Both the position numbers and the translations under genes were made by a program. Under the pieces are notes generated by a model. The model was given only the letters and a program-made list of their open reading frames with translations, searched no databases and was not told the DNA's origin. 64,000 nucleotides of DNA from Zeus faber (taxonomy: Eukaryota > Chordata > Actinopteri > Zeiformes > Zeidae). The stretch is from positions 12,525,896-12,589,895 of the forward strand of contig OY482852.1 in the NCBI GenBank assembly GCA_960531495.1. The letters are read 5' to 3'. Below, piece by piece: positions 43,771-55,746 of this stretch; position 1 is the stretch's first letter; each line of letters opens with the position of its first letter.

Positions 43771-45363
43771 CATACATATATGTATGCATGTTGGTCACTC
43801 ACAGGCATAGCTTGCAATCTGGGGAGTTGCATGAGATGTGGCGCTCAGCAGAGAGGACTTTCCAGCGTTGGGGAACCTGAAGGTAACACAAATAAACAAC
43901 AAATGATGTTTTGCATAAGTTTTCATATGTTAATGTATGAAATAGATAGGACCGGCCTCCCCCTGAGTGATCCGTCTCCATCTAGCTATCAGATATGGTT
44001 AGAAAAAAAACCAGCAACAAAAAAACAGATATTTCAACTATTCTCACCCCACCAGTCCGAAATCAGAGATGAGCTTGAGGTCCAGTCGGATATGTTTGCT
44101 CTGGCCTTTTGAGGGGTGGAAGCCAGAGAAACCGGCCCCTCCGTGTCCACCCTTTGCAACCAGCACACGATCACCATCCACGTTCAGTTCACCTTATGGA
44201 GGAGGGCGACAAAAACATTTGGATGGGGAAAGAGACAAAGGATGCAAATATGAGAAGGTATAAAGAAAGAGGATGAATCAAGGTAGGGCAATCATTCCTT
44301 CATTAAAAACCATACGCTTGCTGTTAAACTCCCAGCAAAATGTACTCCCAAAAGCCCAGGTTAAAAAGTATGTAGTGCTGTACGTCTGCTTGTTCAAAAT
44401 GAACCAGGGATTTGACCTTCGTATTTTTGACTCACCGATCAGTTTGCCATCATCGGTGGTGACAGTGATACCGACGGGGGCGTAAAGTTCGTGGTCCTTG
44501 CCCTTTTCCCCCTTCAAAGCTTGGATCCTGTTGACGAGCGAACATTCCCACTGATCGTCAGACGAACGACTGTTCGCTCCACTCAAATAAAACAACATAT
44601 AAATAGTTTTTTCATCCACAGTGCAGGCAGAGACAAACCTGCTGTTGGCGCCGACTTCCCCCGCAAAGCGTTTCTGGGGGTATTTATCCTTCATTCTTTT
44701 CAGGGTCACCTCCTTTTTTGCCACCACCCAAACATCTCCGCCTTTCCCCCCCTGTCCCCCGAGGCGAGGCAAACCCATGCCCCCGCTGCCTCCGCTGACG
44801 TAGAGTCGAAGGTTGTCCACAAAGTTTCCATACTGGTGGAAGGAGGGAAAAAAACAAGCGATTAAGAGCAAGAAGACCAAAGCAAGGGCAATGTATATTG
44901 AGTGTAAGATGTAAGATGAACGTCGGATCGAGATGGTTTTAATTTTTACAAATAGATCTTAGTTGACGTTTACGCCTCGTGCTGACGATAGCCCTGACAG
45001 AGGATATCACCGGTTGACGTCATCCGATGACGCTATCATAGCCCTGCACTGTTGACGTCATCAGATGGCGTCAGCAGAGTCCTTTGTCAGGGTTGTGATG
45101 ACCCTTCAACTGTCCGACGTTTCCCCTTTGGTAAGGGCGAATGTGTGAGTGGAGATGAAGAGTTTGAAGAAAATGCGAACTAAATTCCACTTGAATATAG
45201 TGGAAATGGCATCTTACGACCAGATAGACGACACAACGCTGCCCGTTTGCTGCATACAGGTTATTCATATAAATAAACGCAGAAATAAATAAATAGAATC
45301 ACTGCAACCGCACTCTGATTTGCTGTTTACCTTCCGAAAGCAAGTCCTACAAAGGTAGACCAT
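42122..45363 (-). CDS. gtpbp10: GTP-binding protein 10, mitochondrial Obg-family GTPase
   Basis: Obg-type GTPase; vertebrate GTPBP10 assists mitochondrial large ribosomal subunit assembly. Ten exons on the - strand: 45331-45363, 44639-44832, 44436-44527, 44048-44192, 43803-43876, 43595-43647, 43368-43475, 43111-43188, 42541-42664, 42122-42357; 1137 nt, 378 residues plus stop (human 387), all phases consistent. The start [11 protein letters not shown] matches the human N-terminus. The Obg fold carries the Gly-rich [20 protein letters not shown] motifs: G1 GFPNAGKSS (about residues 155-163), G3 DLPGL (202-206), G4 NKMD (278-281), G5 SAL (325-327). The Gly-rich loop and P-loop look intact, so the protein should be active. 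It is convergent with adam22 and divergent from osgin2. Confidence 0.97.
43705..43780 (+). repeat. (GTAT)9 and (TA)n compound microsatellite
   Basis: GTAT tetranucleotides to 43740, then GT/TA repeats; lies in gtpbp10 beside the P-loop exon 43803-43876. Confidence 0.95.
45014..45070. promoter_or_regulatory. two perfect CRE palindromes in a tandem repeat
   Basis: TGACGTCA occurs at 45015-45022 and 45053-45060, each inside a 19-bp repeat (TTGACGTCATC[CA]GATG[AG]CG) with a 38-bp period. The element lies in gtpbp10 intron 1, about 300 bp downstream of the start codon. TGACGTCA is the CREB/ATF full site. Confidence 0.5.
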
Positions 45364-45439
45364 GTTCAGTGAGCTCATGGACTATTCTCATATTGCTAAC
45401 AAACAAGCTAACGGTAACATGTGTTTGTGAGCGGACGCG

Positions 45440-45600
45440 GAAGCGATGATAGGAATTAACCAATAAACTAACAAGCACAAGGCGATGTCCCGCCCCTTCT
45501 CCGTATCAACCAATGAAATAACACGGAGAGAGCGCATTGCCCTGATTTTGTTACTTCATTGGTTTATACACAGAAAGGGCGGGGCAACAAGCAGCCGCAT
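45440..45600 (-). promoter_or_regulatory. gtpbp10 promoter region with symmetric GC-box/CCAAT modules
   Basis: Immediately upstream of the gtpbp10 start lie two 36-bp arms in inverted orientation, 45487-45522 and 45550-45585 (30 of 36 positions match, 27-bp spacer). Each carries a GC box (CCGCCCC or GGGCGGGG) and a CCAAT box. A further CCAAT lies near 45457. No TATA box is evident. The arrangement suits an NF-Y/Sp1 housekeeping promoter, possibly bidirectional. Confidence 0.55.
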
Positions 45601-45870
45601 AATTGACGTGATCGTATTACGGAAAAAAATGTAAAGGGTCATTTTACGGTTTTTTTTTTTTTTTTTTTGAGGATCATGTCATTTACCTTTTCAGCGTTTA
45701 CTCGTGGTGCCGTTTTGTTGTTAACGACTGCCAAACATTTCTTGCAGAAAAAAAGGTTCCTATTTTGATAGGAGCAAACATTTGGCGCCTCATGTTTCTG
45801 CAGCTTTTGGAGGATTTCTTAACAATGCTTGGGGATTAAATGGTTGGTATTATAGGTCTTCATGAGCTCT

Positions 45871-46157
45871 GTCCATCCACCCATCCATCCACCCATCCAT
45901 CCACCCATCCACCCATCCATCCATCCATCCATCCACCCATCCATCCACCCATCCATCCACCCATCCATCCATCCATCCATCCATCCATCCATCCACCCAT
46001 CCATCCATCCATCCATCCATCCAACCATCCATCCACCCATCCATCCATCCACCCATCCATCCAACCATCCATCCATCCATCCATCCACCCATCCATCCAT
46101 CCATCCAACCATCCATCCATCCATCCAGCCAACCATCCATCCATCCATCCATCCATC
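45871..46157 (+). repeat. (ATCC)n tetranucleotide array, about 287 bp
   Basis: Around 70 ATCC units with frequent ACCC and AACC variants, forming higher-order patterns. It gives spurious Ile-His-Pro-Ser and Met-Asp-Gly-Trp open frames on the two strands. Confidence 0.97.
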
Positions 46158-47037
46158 AGCCTCATTCCATTTCCCTCATAGTGGAAATAACTCTTTTCTT
46201 CAGGCAGGGCCCACCAACCTTTGACCCCCCACACACACACACCTTTATTTACATACATTTTTACATAAATACAAATGTTTCCTTCTTCGTTCTATTCAGT
46301 AACCGACCAAACCCTGGACATTTACGACACACACACACACACAACATTTACGGCCATTGTCCAAGGGTCAATTCGCATGTTTTTGCTTAATTGCTTGTCT
46401 CATCTTGGAACACATATCCGCAGCACACTGACTCTGTTCAAGGTAATGTTAAATATTTAGAAAAAAATGATTTATTTATTGTAATGATGATACTTTTTAT
46501 TTTTTATTTTTAAATCTGCTGCTCTGGGTCATTTAGCCACGGGGCCACAATCGGAGAAGATTTTTTTTACAAGTTCGATATGGATTTGGTCCGAGTCGGT
46601 TGAATCCCCGACGTGGACCACGACGCCAACCACACAAATACGTGGGTTCGGCCGCCACATGGTGAAAGTTTCGACTCCTTTTTGAGATTCGGTTCCTGAC
46701 GAGTCACTCGGTAAAAAAAAATAAAAAAAATAAATAAATATAAAAAATGAAAGAGTCGTTCGATTTTGCGACTCCTCGTCCATTTGGTTCGTCTGACCAA
46801 ATGCACGGGGAGAGGTTGGGGTGAGCGGGGGAGAGCTGGGGGAGAGCGGGGGGAGGGCTTCGGGTGAGCGGGCGCGTTGGCTCTGGAAGTTGTGGATGGA
46901 AGTCCCGCAAGAATCATTTCACCCCCGTCAACATTTAGACGGGAAACGTATCCACTGGAGTCAAACTTACTTATTCCTGTGGAAAGTGAAGTGTAAGTCG
47001 GCCACATTCGCTGTGACTTCTTTTGCACCCCCCCCCC

Positions 47038-47040
<3 letters not shown>

Positions 47041-47087
<47 letters not shown>

Positions 47088-47183
47088 CACGAGTCATTTA
47101 ACAGATTTGTTCGCTGTGAACGAATCGTTCGCGAGTCTTGCGTCATTGAAAGATACGGAGAAGGTCCATCCTGTACGCGCAAG

Positions 47184-47226
<43 letters not shown>

Positions 47227-47330
47227 GCACGCACGCACGCACGCACAGGGAGGAGGGGGGTCGAGAGAGAGAAACAAAAAGGAGGGAGGCAGGGAGGCAG
47301 GGAGGCAGGGAGGCAGGAGGGAGAGGAGGG
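47041..47330 (+). repeat. (CA)n, (GCAC)n and GGGAGGCA repeats
   Basis: CA array 47041-47086, CA then GCAC repeats 47191-47246, and four GGGAGGCA-type units near 47283-47315. Confidence 0.92.
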
Positions 47331-47399
47331 AGGGGGGGTCAGGTTGGCACAGTGTTACCGCATCCAAGACCTCATCATCTGGATGGCTCCATGGGTCCT

Positions 47400-47486
47400 C
47401 CCACCGGTGTCTGCCTATTTATACCGGTTAAACGCGGCCGCCGGCCGTGATCAGTGGAGCGACTGGGAGAGATAAGACACCCCGCG
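47400..47486 (+). promoter_or_regulatory. candidate osgin2 core promoter and non-coding first exon
   Basis: A TATA-like TATTTATACC near 47417 is followed by GC-rich sequence and a good splice donor (CCGCG|GTAAGA, exon end at 47486). The first recognised osgin2 coding exon has an acceptor at 50211 and needs an upstream exon. Placement is inference only. Confidence 0.25.
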
Positions 47487-49153
47487 GTAAGAGACGCTCT
47501 AATCTGAGGGGCATGATGCTGCTGCTGCTGCTGCTGCTGGTGCTGGTGCTGGGAGTGTGTTTGACCTGAATGATGTGACGATCAGCCGCTTCGCACTCAT
47601 GCTGCCTGTGTCTCTGGATGGCAAATTCCACACAGAGTTAAAAAAAAAATGTTTTTATATATCTATATATGTTATTTAAATAGTTGTTTTTTTCCCCCCT
47701 GGGAAACCCTTATCATAGGATATGTGATAATGTCACCACCCTTAAATGCGCCAAGTCAGGCAGAATAGTCGTGGATCTACTGTTTGTCTGTTTTCTTTTG
47801 TTTTAGCTGCTGCATGCCAAATATCTCATATCTGGTTGGTGCTCTGTTGTGTTTGTACAGGCCTATGAAACCTGCATTAGAAAGAGTGGAGTGCAAGGGA
47901 TAGCATTTCATGAAGTGGCATTGCTCGTGCGTTGTTTTTTATTTTATTTTATAAATGAGGTCAAAATCATTTAAAATCGTATTTTTCACATTTTATTTTC
48001 AAAATGTTACCGCACATTTTTTTTTTTTTTTTGAATTGTATGTCAACATGTCAAAACGTATTTCTATTTAACCCCTCTGTAGAAATGCAGCAAACAATTA
48101 TATAAGTTGAATTTGTGGTATTATTCAGGAAATGAAAAGTTACCATCAACACCACCTGGTGTGCAATGGTTTTATAGCCCAGACAAGGGAAACTTTCCAG
48201 AATATCGGTGTTCTCGAAAGCTGACCCCCACCCACCACCACCCAGCACGTGCATGTAAAACACACAGCTTTGTCAAAATGTTACCTATAACACTGTGTTT
48301 ACAACTCAATTCAAGGTTATAGTTCACTAGTTTGCGTTTAAATGGTATGTGTGCAGCATTCAGAATCTGCCCTTGTCAAGCAATTACTTCCAAAACTGTT
48401 GGGATTTGGCGTTTTATGCCAAAGTTGCATGCTGCCAAATTACAAACAAGGTGTAATAAACAGGTGTTAATAGTCTACATGCAGTGTTGCATTATTTTGA
48501 CACGACAGATTATGGAAAGGTGCTGGGTAACAAAACCTGAAGTTATCTAATTATCATATGTTGTTACTTGATAAAGGCTCTACAAGTTATATATATACAC
48601 ACACCATATTAACCAGTTATAGCCAAAACTACGTCCCACACGGACTGCAGTGAAGTCGAGATTGTTAAATTGAGCAGTCATGTGGAAGGGCCAGTTTTAA
48701 TCTGCTCATTGGGGGCACACGGTTCTACAAACAGCACAGGCAATGTGTGTAATCCCAGGCAGTTCACTGAAATTAATAAACAAGCCAATGACCCCAGAAA
48801 TCCAGGAAGGCCTATACCTATTGAGGTAGGTTGGAGCTGTGGAGAGCAGTGGATGGCAAATGAAAGAAATAAGAAACTGAATTCATAACTCTTTAACCCG
48901 GGGGCTTCGCTTTGCGTGAATTGGTCTTCAAGGAGTTAGTTAGCTATATATAGTCTCTAGTGAGTTTTCTGATCGTGCCTTATACAGACCACACCTCTAA
49001 TTCTGGATCTGAAGTGGGTGTACAAGGGACGCCAGCTAGAGTTTTGGAGCCGATGAAAGTCAAGGGAAGCGAAGGTGTAGTTTAGGTTTAGCCTCCGTGT
49101 AGATTGAGCGGGCAGTGTTTACGAGGTAGCCGCCGCAGGTGATGTTTTGGCGG

Positions 49154-49155
<2 letters not shown>

Positions 49156-49208
<53 letters not shown>
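49156..49208 (+). repeat. (GT)26 microsatellite
   Basis: Pure GT repeat about 1 kb upstream of the first osgin2 coding exon. Confidence 0.95.
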
Positions 49209-49211
<3 letters not shown>

Positions 49212-50237
49212 TTATGAAGCGATAGAAGTCTGGGCAGCTAGTGGGTATGAGCGGAGGGTGAGGGGAGTGTTGACAGTGTGGTTTGTCATTGTGCCAGGAC
49301 CACATTCCCACCCTGCCGCTGTTGAAAAGGGCGGCAAAGACATAAACAGGGCCGGCGGGATTAGAGCCCACTCGGGAGGAATGATCAGGGGGGATTTGCC
49401 GCCCAGCGGGCACACAATGGCACTGTCGCCTAACACACCAACACACACTACACACGCTCAATGGCAAAGTTTCACAACAGACCTGAGCCTACATAAATCT
49501 GATAAGAACTCCCCTTTGTTTGGGAAGCGACACCGGAGTCAACAGAGGGGTAGTCTAGCTGCGGGCCATGTTTGACGGGACGGGGTGTGTGTGGACACTG
49601 GTGGGACGGCGGAGAGAAAAGCGGGCGCCGCAGTTTGTTGTGGCGGGGTGGAGGCTCGCCGTGTTGTGGCGGGGCTGCGTGCACGTGTGTTTTGGAAGCG
49701 CACAACAACAGGATGAATTGGTGTTTTTATTCCCTCTGTGTACATTTGTGGGTCAGCTGATGGGCGGTGGACGGAGACAACACCAGGAGCTGCGCTCACG
49801 TAACACAACAACTGGGCACAAAGAGAGCAGGCCAGTTTGGACCTGTTCAGGGCTGGCTTTTGAAAGTCAGTGCTGTACGGTATCAGTGGCATTCTGTCAA
49901 TACTATCGAGCATCATTCTGTGGCTTTCGATACTAAACTTCAACAGCACAAAAATAAAACAAAAATGACGTACTGTAAGAATAAGAGGGAAAAAAAGCCA
50001 CACAGAGATTTCAAATTTAAAGCAGTCTGTTATTTTTAACTTGGTGTGTAGTCGACCAAAAAGAAAACATTTTACACCGTTTACGATGTGGTATTGAAAG
50101 TAAAGGTATCAGTGGCATCAATAATAATATGAAAACGGTGGAGGAGTGAATGGGCCTTGGCCTCCAAAGACTAATTTTTCCTTATTATTCCTACTTTGTT
50201 TTCCTTCTAAGTGCCGGCTCAGGCCCTGGCTGTAGCC

Positions 50238-52648
50238 ATGCCTCTTTTGGAAGAGAAGACTCTGCGCCAAGAGCGTCCGCCTACCCTGCCTGTGGTCATC
50301 ATAGGTGAGCACCAGCATCTCCCTAAAATCGCCTCTCTTTTAATGGGCCCCCTTTTGTCATTTAAAATATGTACAAGTTATATTTGATGATCACCTCTTG
50401 ATGTACCTTGTTTGGCATACATGGCATGCTTTATATTCGACCACAACTATTATTTACTACCGGGGTTCGGAGAGGAGCAAACCCCGATGGGAGATGATGT
50501 AACTCTGCCGGGGGGTGTCGGGAGGGAGTCAACGTTATTGACCCAAAATAAACATTCTGGCATCCTAGATATTCTGTCCCAGCATTGTGGGGATATCTCT
50601 CACGCTGCATTGCTTATCTTGCGCGGTATCATACCACATGGGGGCTCATACCAAACCACGCTGACCTTGTGTGGCTTTAACTTTGTCAACAGGTGTTATC
50701 GCCAGATCTGTAAGCTTATCCCCCTCTCCTTTTGTGTCTGTCAATCTTTAAGGCAACGGGCCGTCAGGTATCTGCCTGTCGTACCTGCTGAGCGGATACA
50801 AACCTTACTTAGACACAGGGGCTGTGCACCCCAACCCGATACTCTACCGAAAACTGCAGGAGACCAAGCACCTGCCCGTCACCGAACAGGTGAATGCACT
50901 AACGCACAGACAAACAAATACGTCTACAAGTCGTAAAGCGGGTCCAAAAAAAAATTGTACTTTATCTTATTTTGTAGGACCTTGAATATTTGAGCGAGGG
51001 CCTGGAGGGCCGGTCAGGGAACCCGGTCGCGGTGTTGTTTGACACGCTGCTGCACCCAAATGCAGACTTTGGTTACGAATTCCCCCCCGTCGTACAGTGG
51101 AGACGGGACAAGCAGCAGCACATCCCGCATCTGGTGCTGGGAAGGGCAACGCCTGGCGGTGCTTGGCATGTAAGCTTCCCTTTACTCCGTCAGCCCTCCT
51201 GATCTCTTTATCCCAGTCGGGCAGAATTTGTCTCTTTCCTTGTATTTCTTTGAAGCTATATTCAATTTCCTTAATTCTCTCCATTCTGTCATCAGGCCAT
51301 GGAAGGCTCCATGCTGACCATTAGTCTCGGCATCTGGATGGAACTTCCTGGGGTGAATTACCGAGACTTGACCAATGGGAAACGCAGGTATTAACAGAGA
51401 GTGAGGAATTGGTCGGCATACTTCCAATAGTAAGTATCCCTCTCTAACTCTCTTTTTCTCTCCAGGGGTGTGACTAATGACAGAGCCACCCCGGAGGAGA
51501 TCTCATCTTACTATCGCAACTACGTGAAACTAATGGGCCTGCAAAAGAACTTTGTCGACAACACCTACGTGACTTCGGTCCAGAAACTGTGTCGGGGGCA
51601 CAAGACGGAGGACTTGGAGAACGGCCATACGGAGCAAATGGATGGCGTGGGTAATGGGGGAAATGAGGTTTTTGATGGAAGTGGGGTTGAATGCGGAGAC
51701 AATGGAGGAGGGGGGGCTCTCTGGGAAGTGAGGGGATACCAGCGAGTGCAAAACGACTCCCACGTCCCCTTCTGCCTGTTTGCAGAGAATGTAGTTTTGG
51801 CCACGGGGGCATCAGATTCTCCGGCTCGGCTGGGCGTTGAGGGGGAGGAGCTTCCCTTTGTGTTTCACAGCGTCTCTGACCTGGGATTGGCTCTGAGCCA
51901 GAGAAAGCTGGATCCGGACTCTGATCCAGTTTTGATTGTAGGTGCCGGTTTAAGTGCTGCCGACGCAGTTCTGTGTGCTTGCGGTAGTAATATTCCCGTG
52001 CTGCATGTCTTTCGTAAAAACATAGACAACCCTGACCTCATCTTCAAACAGCTGCCCAAGACTTTGTACCCAGAATACCACAAAGTCTATCACATGATGT
52101 GTTCTCAGTCTCACGCAACAAGCATGTCTGCCTCCCCCGCTGCAAATGGACCCCAGGCTGTGAGTATTGCTTCTTCAGTCTGTGCAAAGATGTGCTCAAA
52201 GACCCAACACGCCGAAACTAACATCACCGCCAATGGCAGCGTCAGTCAGTTTCCTGACTACAGTAGTTTCCCCGAACATTGCGTAGTGTCCTTCCAGCAC
52301 GACATGAAGTGTGTACTGCAGGGGAACAACTCCCTCAAAGCATTCAAGATCTCTATGGCCCTGGTGCTGATCGGAACCAACCCCAACTTGTTTTTCCTAA
52401 AGGGGCAGGGCCAGTATCTTGGTCTTGATCCAGCAAAGCCCATCTCATGCAAGCAGAACCCCATTGACATCCAACCGTACACCTTTGAGTGCACCAAGGA
52501 GCCAGGCTTGTTTGCCATGGGACCCCTGGTAGGAGACAACTTTGTTCGCTTTTTAAAAGGTGGAGCCTTAGGCATTGCCTCCTGTCTGCTAAAGAGACTC
52601 AAGAAGAGAGGAAAGCTTATCAACGCCGGGGGGAATAACTTCATCTAA
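50238..52648 (+). CDS. osgin2: oxidative stress-induced growth inhibitor 2 (OSGIN2)
   Basis: Flavin-monooxygenase-like protein; the OSGIN family is linked to oxidative stress and growth control, with biochemistry poorly defined for OSGIN2. Coding exons: 50238-50304, 50753-50889, 50978-51169, 51296-51387, 51466-52648; 556 residues, phases consistent (human about 505). The start at 50238 gives MPLLEEK, matching MPLVEE of human. The frame is open upstream to the acceptor at 50211, so an N-terminally extended isoform is possible. Motifs: FAD-type GNGPSG at residues 23-28 after a beta strand (PVVIIG), a second Rossmann motif GAGLSAAD near 322, LATGASDSPARLG, and the C-terminal GPLVGDNFVRFLKGGALG block. 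A Gly/Asn-rich insert lies near residues 214-246, and a Ser/Thr/Asn-rich segment with extra residues precedes FPEH. The best match is OSGIN2 rather than OSGIN1 because of sequence and the neighbouring nbn gene. Confidence 0.94.
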
Positions 52649-55491
52649 AAAAGTGTCTGTCAGCTGCAGTGTCATGTTGGCTGTCGGACGCCTATCTTAA
52701 AGGGGATTTCCATTGCAAAGCAACATTAACCTCATTAACTTGATTGAGGCCTTAAGTCTCTTTGTGGCTGGCCAATGCCATCTCTGCAAAGAACTAGTGG
52801 CAGTAGCAGATAGGATAGATGTACAAGTCAAAATGAGAATTACATCTACACTTGCTAAAAGACTCAAAACTACAATGAGCTCTTTAGTGTGTCGTCAAGC
52901 TAGTGGACTTCCCTTTGTCCATGGTAGAGCTCAAAGCCAGAACACGTGCCATAGTTTAGAACTACATCTCAACTTGGAACATGTAGACAGCTGGTTAAGA
53001 AGTCATTCTTTATCTGTAGGTATGCAACTTTTTTGATTATAGCGGAGAGACCCTGAGTGGAAATTCCCTGTAAGAGTTGCTACCAATGGAGTTAAGAAGG
53101 CTGGAGCTAAGATGTTGGGCGGAAAAAAAGAAAAAGAAAAAAAAAGTATGCAGTTATTATGTATGCAGTGTTTTCTCATTTAAACTAAAGATTTTGATTT
53201 CTCACAGGCCAAAAAGACCATGTGAAAGGATGTGACAAGTCCCCATAAGTCCAAGCAGCTGTGTGCCAATGTTCAGTTGTTTATCCTCTACGCCACATGG
53301 ACCTGATTTTTTCAGGGTTTTTAATTGTTCACGATGTGTCTTTCCATATGATCCAAGCCCCTTTTCCATCCATCTTCTATCCAATAATCTATCTAAAGCT
53401 GGGCAGTGTTCATGTCAAGATGAGATGAGGTCATATATTTAATTGCACAAGCTTATAAAATAAGTAAAATAACACCAATACTGTTCAGCTTTTCACACAA
53501 AGTTAATCTGCTGGACAGCTGGTACTCACTATTCTGTAAGTGATTGCATCAACAAAGAAATTATAATTCAATGGCCTTAGTCGATAATGATCTGAACACT
53601 AAGTCATGCAACCAAAGGATAACTGAGCAATGTGACTGAGACAAGATATGGCCCGACTCATAGCCAAACAATTCAAATGTTCCTGATGATTCTGAGCCAA
53701 AACCCCTCTCCTTTCTCACAATGCTTCCTGTAGCTGCTATAGTGGGTAGTTGGCGCCATAAATTAATATGCTTTTATTGCAGAATTGAATGTATTCTTTG
53801 ACTAAAACTCATCACTAATTTCGTTTGTAGTTTGCTAATCTTTATTTTAGTTCATTTTAGTTGACCCTGCATGATAATCGTAAGCATTTAAAGAAAAGTC
53901 CCAAATAGACAATGAATATTCATTAACCTGAATTAGGTTAGTCAGCATTACATTTTTAAAATACACTAAATAGGGTTTTCTCAGTCATTGATGACAGTAT
54001 TGGTTCAAATCAGCAACAATATGGATAAACAAAACCAAATTAAACAAAATTGGGAAATTGTAATAATTTACATTTGGCCATTTTTTTGTAGATTCTTCTC
54101 CAAATTGTCTATTTCTATGTTTGTGGACCAAATCGAAGAAGTATTTGTTATTTGTGTGTGTGTGTATGTGTGTGTGTGTGTGATTATGAAAGTCATTTTT
54201 TACTCCACTAACACTGTAAAGGCATTGAATGTATCCTGAAGCTACTAAATTTGTTATATGCACTATCATAGAAAACATCTGCAATATGCCAATCTACTAA
54301 ACAAATTGAATGAGCAGTAATGCGTGGCGTCTTTTTCACTGTTTGCCATCTCTGTGAGATGCATGCAAAACTTAAAGACGGACCAAAATCATAAATCATG
54401 GCCATGGTTCCCTAATGATTTGAACTAATTGGATTTATGTAAATTAGCATCTGGTGACGTCATGAGAATCAGAAAAAAAAAAATTGAGCTCAAATGAACT
54501 AGGGGGAGCTCTTTAATAATGACCAACTTCCACCTTTATACAGTGGTTCTTTTTTAAAAGTGTGGAGACAGAACAAACACACGATGAGTAAAGTAACGAG
54601 TGATGGTAGAAAAAATTGGCGTTTCAATTTCGGTCTGACTGACGCCGCAGGACTCGGCCTCTTGCTCAAGGGCACCTCAGCAAGGTGGATGCTCGCAAAT
54701 ACAAAAACTTGAACCTGTCTAGCAGACACAGGAGGACCATACCTTCATATCATTCTTCAAAGTGGCAGCATATTGTGATATCATGGGTTTTACTTTTGAA
54801 GTTAATTACTCACGATGAGACGCTACTACCTAAAATCTCTAATTCTAAGAACTATGAAACATTTGACAACTAGTTTTTAATCGGATGCCAGATTTTACAT
54901 TACCATGTAGTTCAATGTGATGAACCCAAAAGTTGGATTCTTTCAAATAACATTACTGTATGACCACGTAAGCAGACATTGTTAGATATATACAGTAGAT
55001 ACTGTGCAAAATCCCTATTTTATACCATGACAAGATATTCACTAACTGGTAAGCCATGCTGCTGCTCTAACAAGGAAAGAATCATTATGTCTTCAAAATA
55101 TATTCCAAAATCTAGAACATACTGTACCTCTCTGTTCCTGGGCATGTGCAGTGGATCGAGAAGAACTGCGTAGACATCAACCGCACATGGCTTGAGTAGT
55201 GTTTAATCATGTAACGCTGAGATCTGTGCAAGTGCCGATCTCAGCCAAAAAATCATATCGATCCATAAATTGACAGAAATGCTAAACATTGACATGAAGG
55301 AGGACTCGCGCGACTCTTCTACCTAGTTATTTTACTGCTAAAACCAGGGAGGTTATTTGAATCTCTTGTAAAAAAAAAAAAAATCAGAGGAACAGCTGCT
55401 TTGTGCATGCAAGTTCAAGCCCATTTCCTTGTATTAGCGAAACTGGTTTTTAATGTTTTGTATACAATGTTTTTTATTATTGACAAATAAA
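52649..55491 (+). other. osgin2: osgin2 3' UTR and flank (inferred)
   Basis: AT-rich sequence without recognisable exons. A + strand AATAAA at 55486-55491 is a plausible 3' end, about 180 bp from the opposing nbn poly(A) signals. A shorter 3' UTR is equally possible. Confidence 0.35.
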
Positions 55492-55668
55492 ATCTGAAAA
55501 AACAAAAAACAAAACTTGAGGAACTGTATTTTATGCATGCTTTCAAAGCCTATGCAATTAGTGTAAGCCATGAAGGTATTTCTGCTTGCAACAAACATAG
55601 CGTGAACATCATAAACATTTTCCACTTGTGAACATGCAGTTTGTTCAGATTCTGTCCAGTATAAGATT

Positions 55669-55679
55669 TTTATTTTATT
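55669..55679 (-). terminator. nbn poly(A) signals
   Basis: Two overlapping AATAAA hexamers on the - strand, about 70 bp after the nbn stop codon, imply a short 3' UTR. Confidence 0.5.
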
Positions 55680-55746
55680 TTATACAGTTATTTCTATGTG
55701 GTGCAGATTCAAATCCACTCCTGCATGACTGTTAAATGCTCGGGAT

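Larger units (their letters stand above)
45601..50211. other. gtpbp10-osgin2 intergenic / osgin2 5' intron
   Basis: No coding exon was recognised. The stretch contains the (ATCC)n array, CA arrays, a GGGAGGCA repeat, a (CTG)8 tract near 47518-47543 and a GT array at 49156. The open frames seen here are repeat translations or unrecognised. Confidence 0.6.

Noticed and set aside
45871..46157. Possible CRISPR-like array
   Set aside because: The units are uninterrupted 4-bp repeats without spacers, in a vertebrate genome.
45819..46258. Open frames with Met-Asp-Gly-Trp and Ile-His-Pro-Ser repeats
   Set aside because: Products of the (ATCC)n tetranucleotide array on either strand; no splice or start context.
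46740..47160. Possible transposon end around CGAATCGTTCGCGAGT
   Set aside because: A short palindromic stretch near 47110-47135 resembles element ends, but I found no partner end or duplication.
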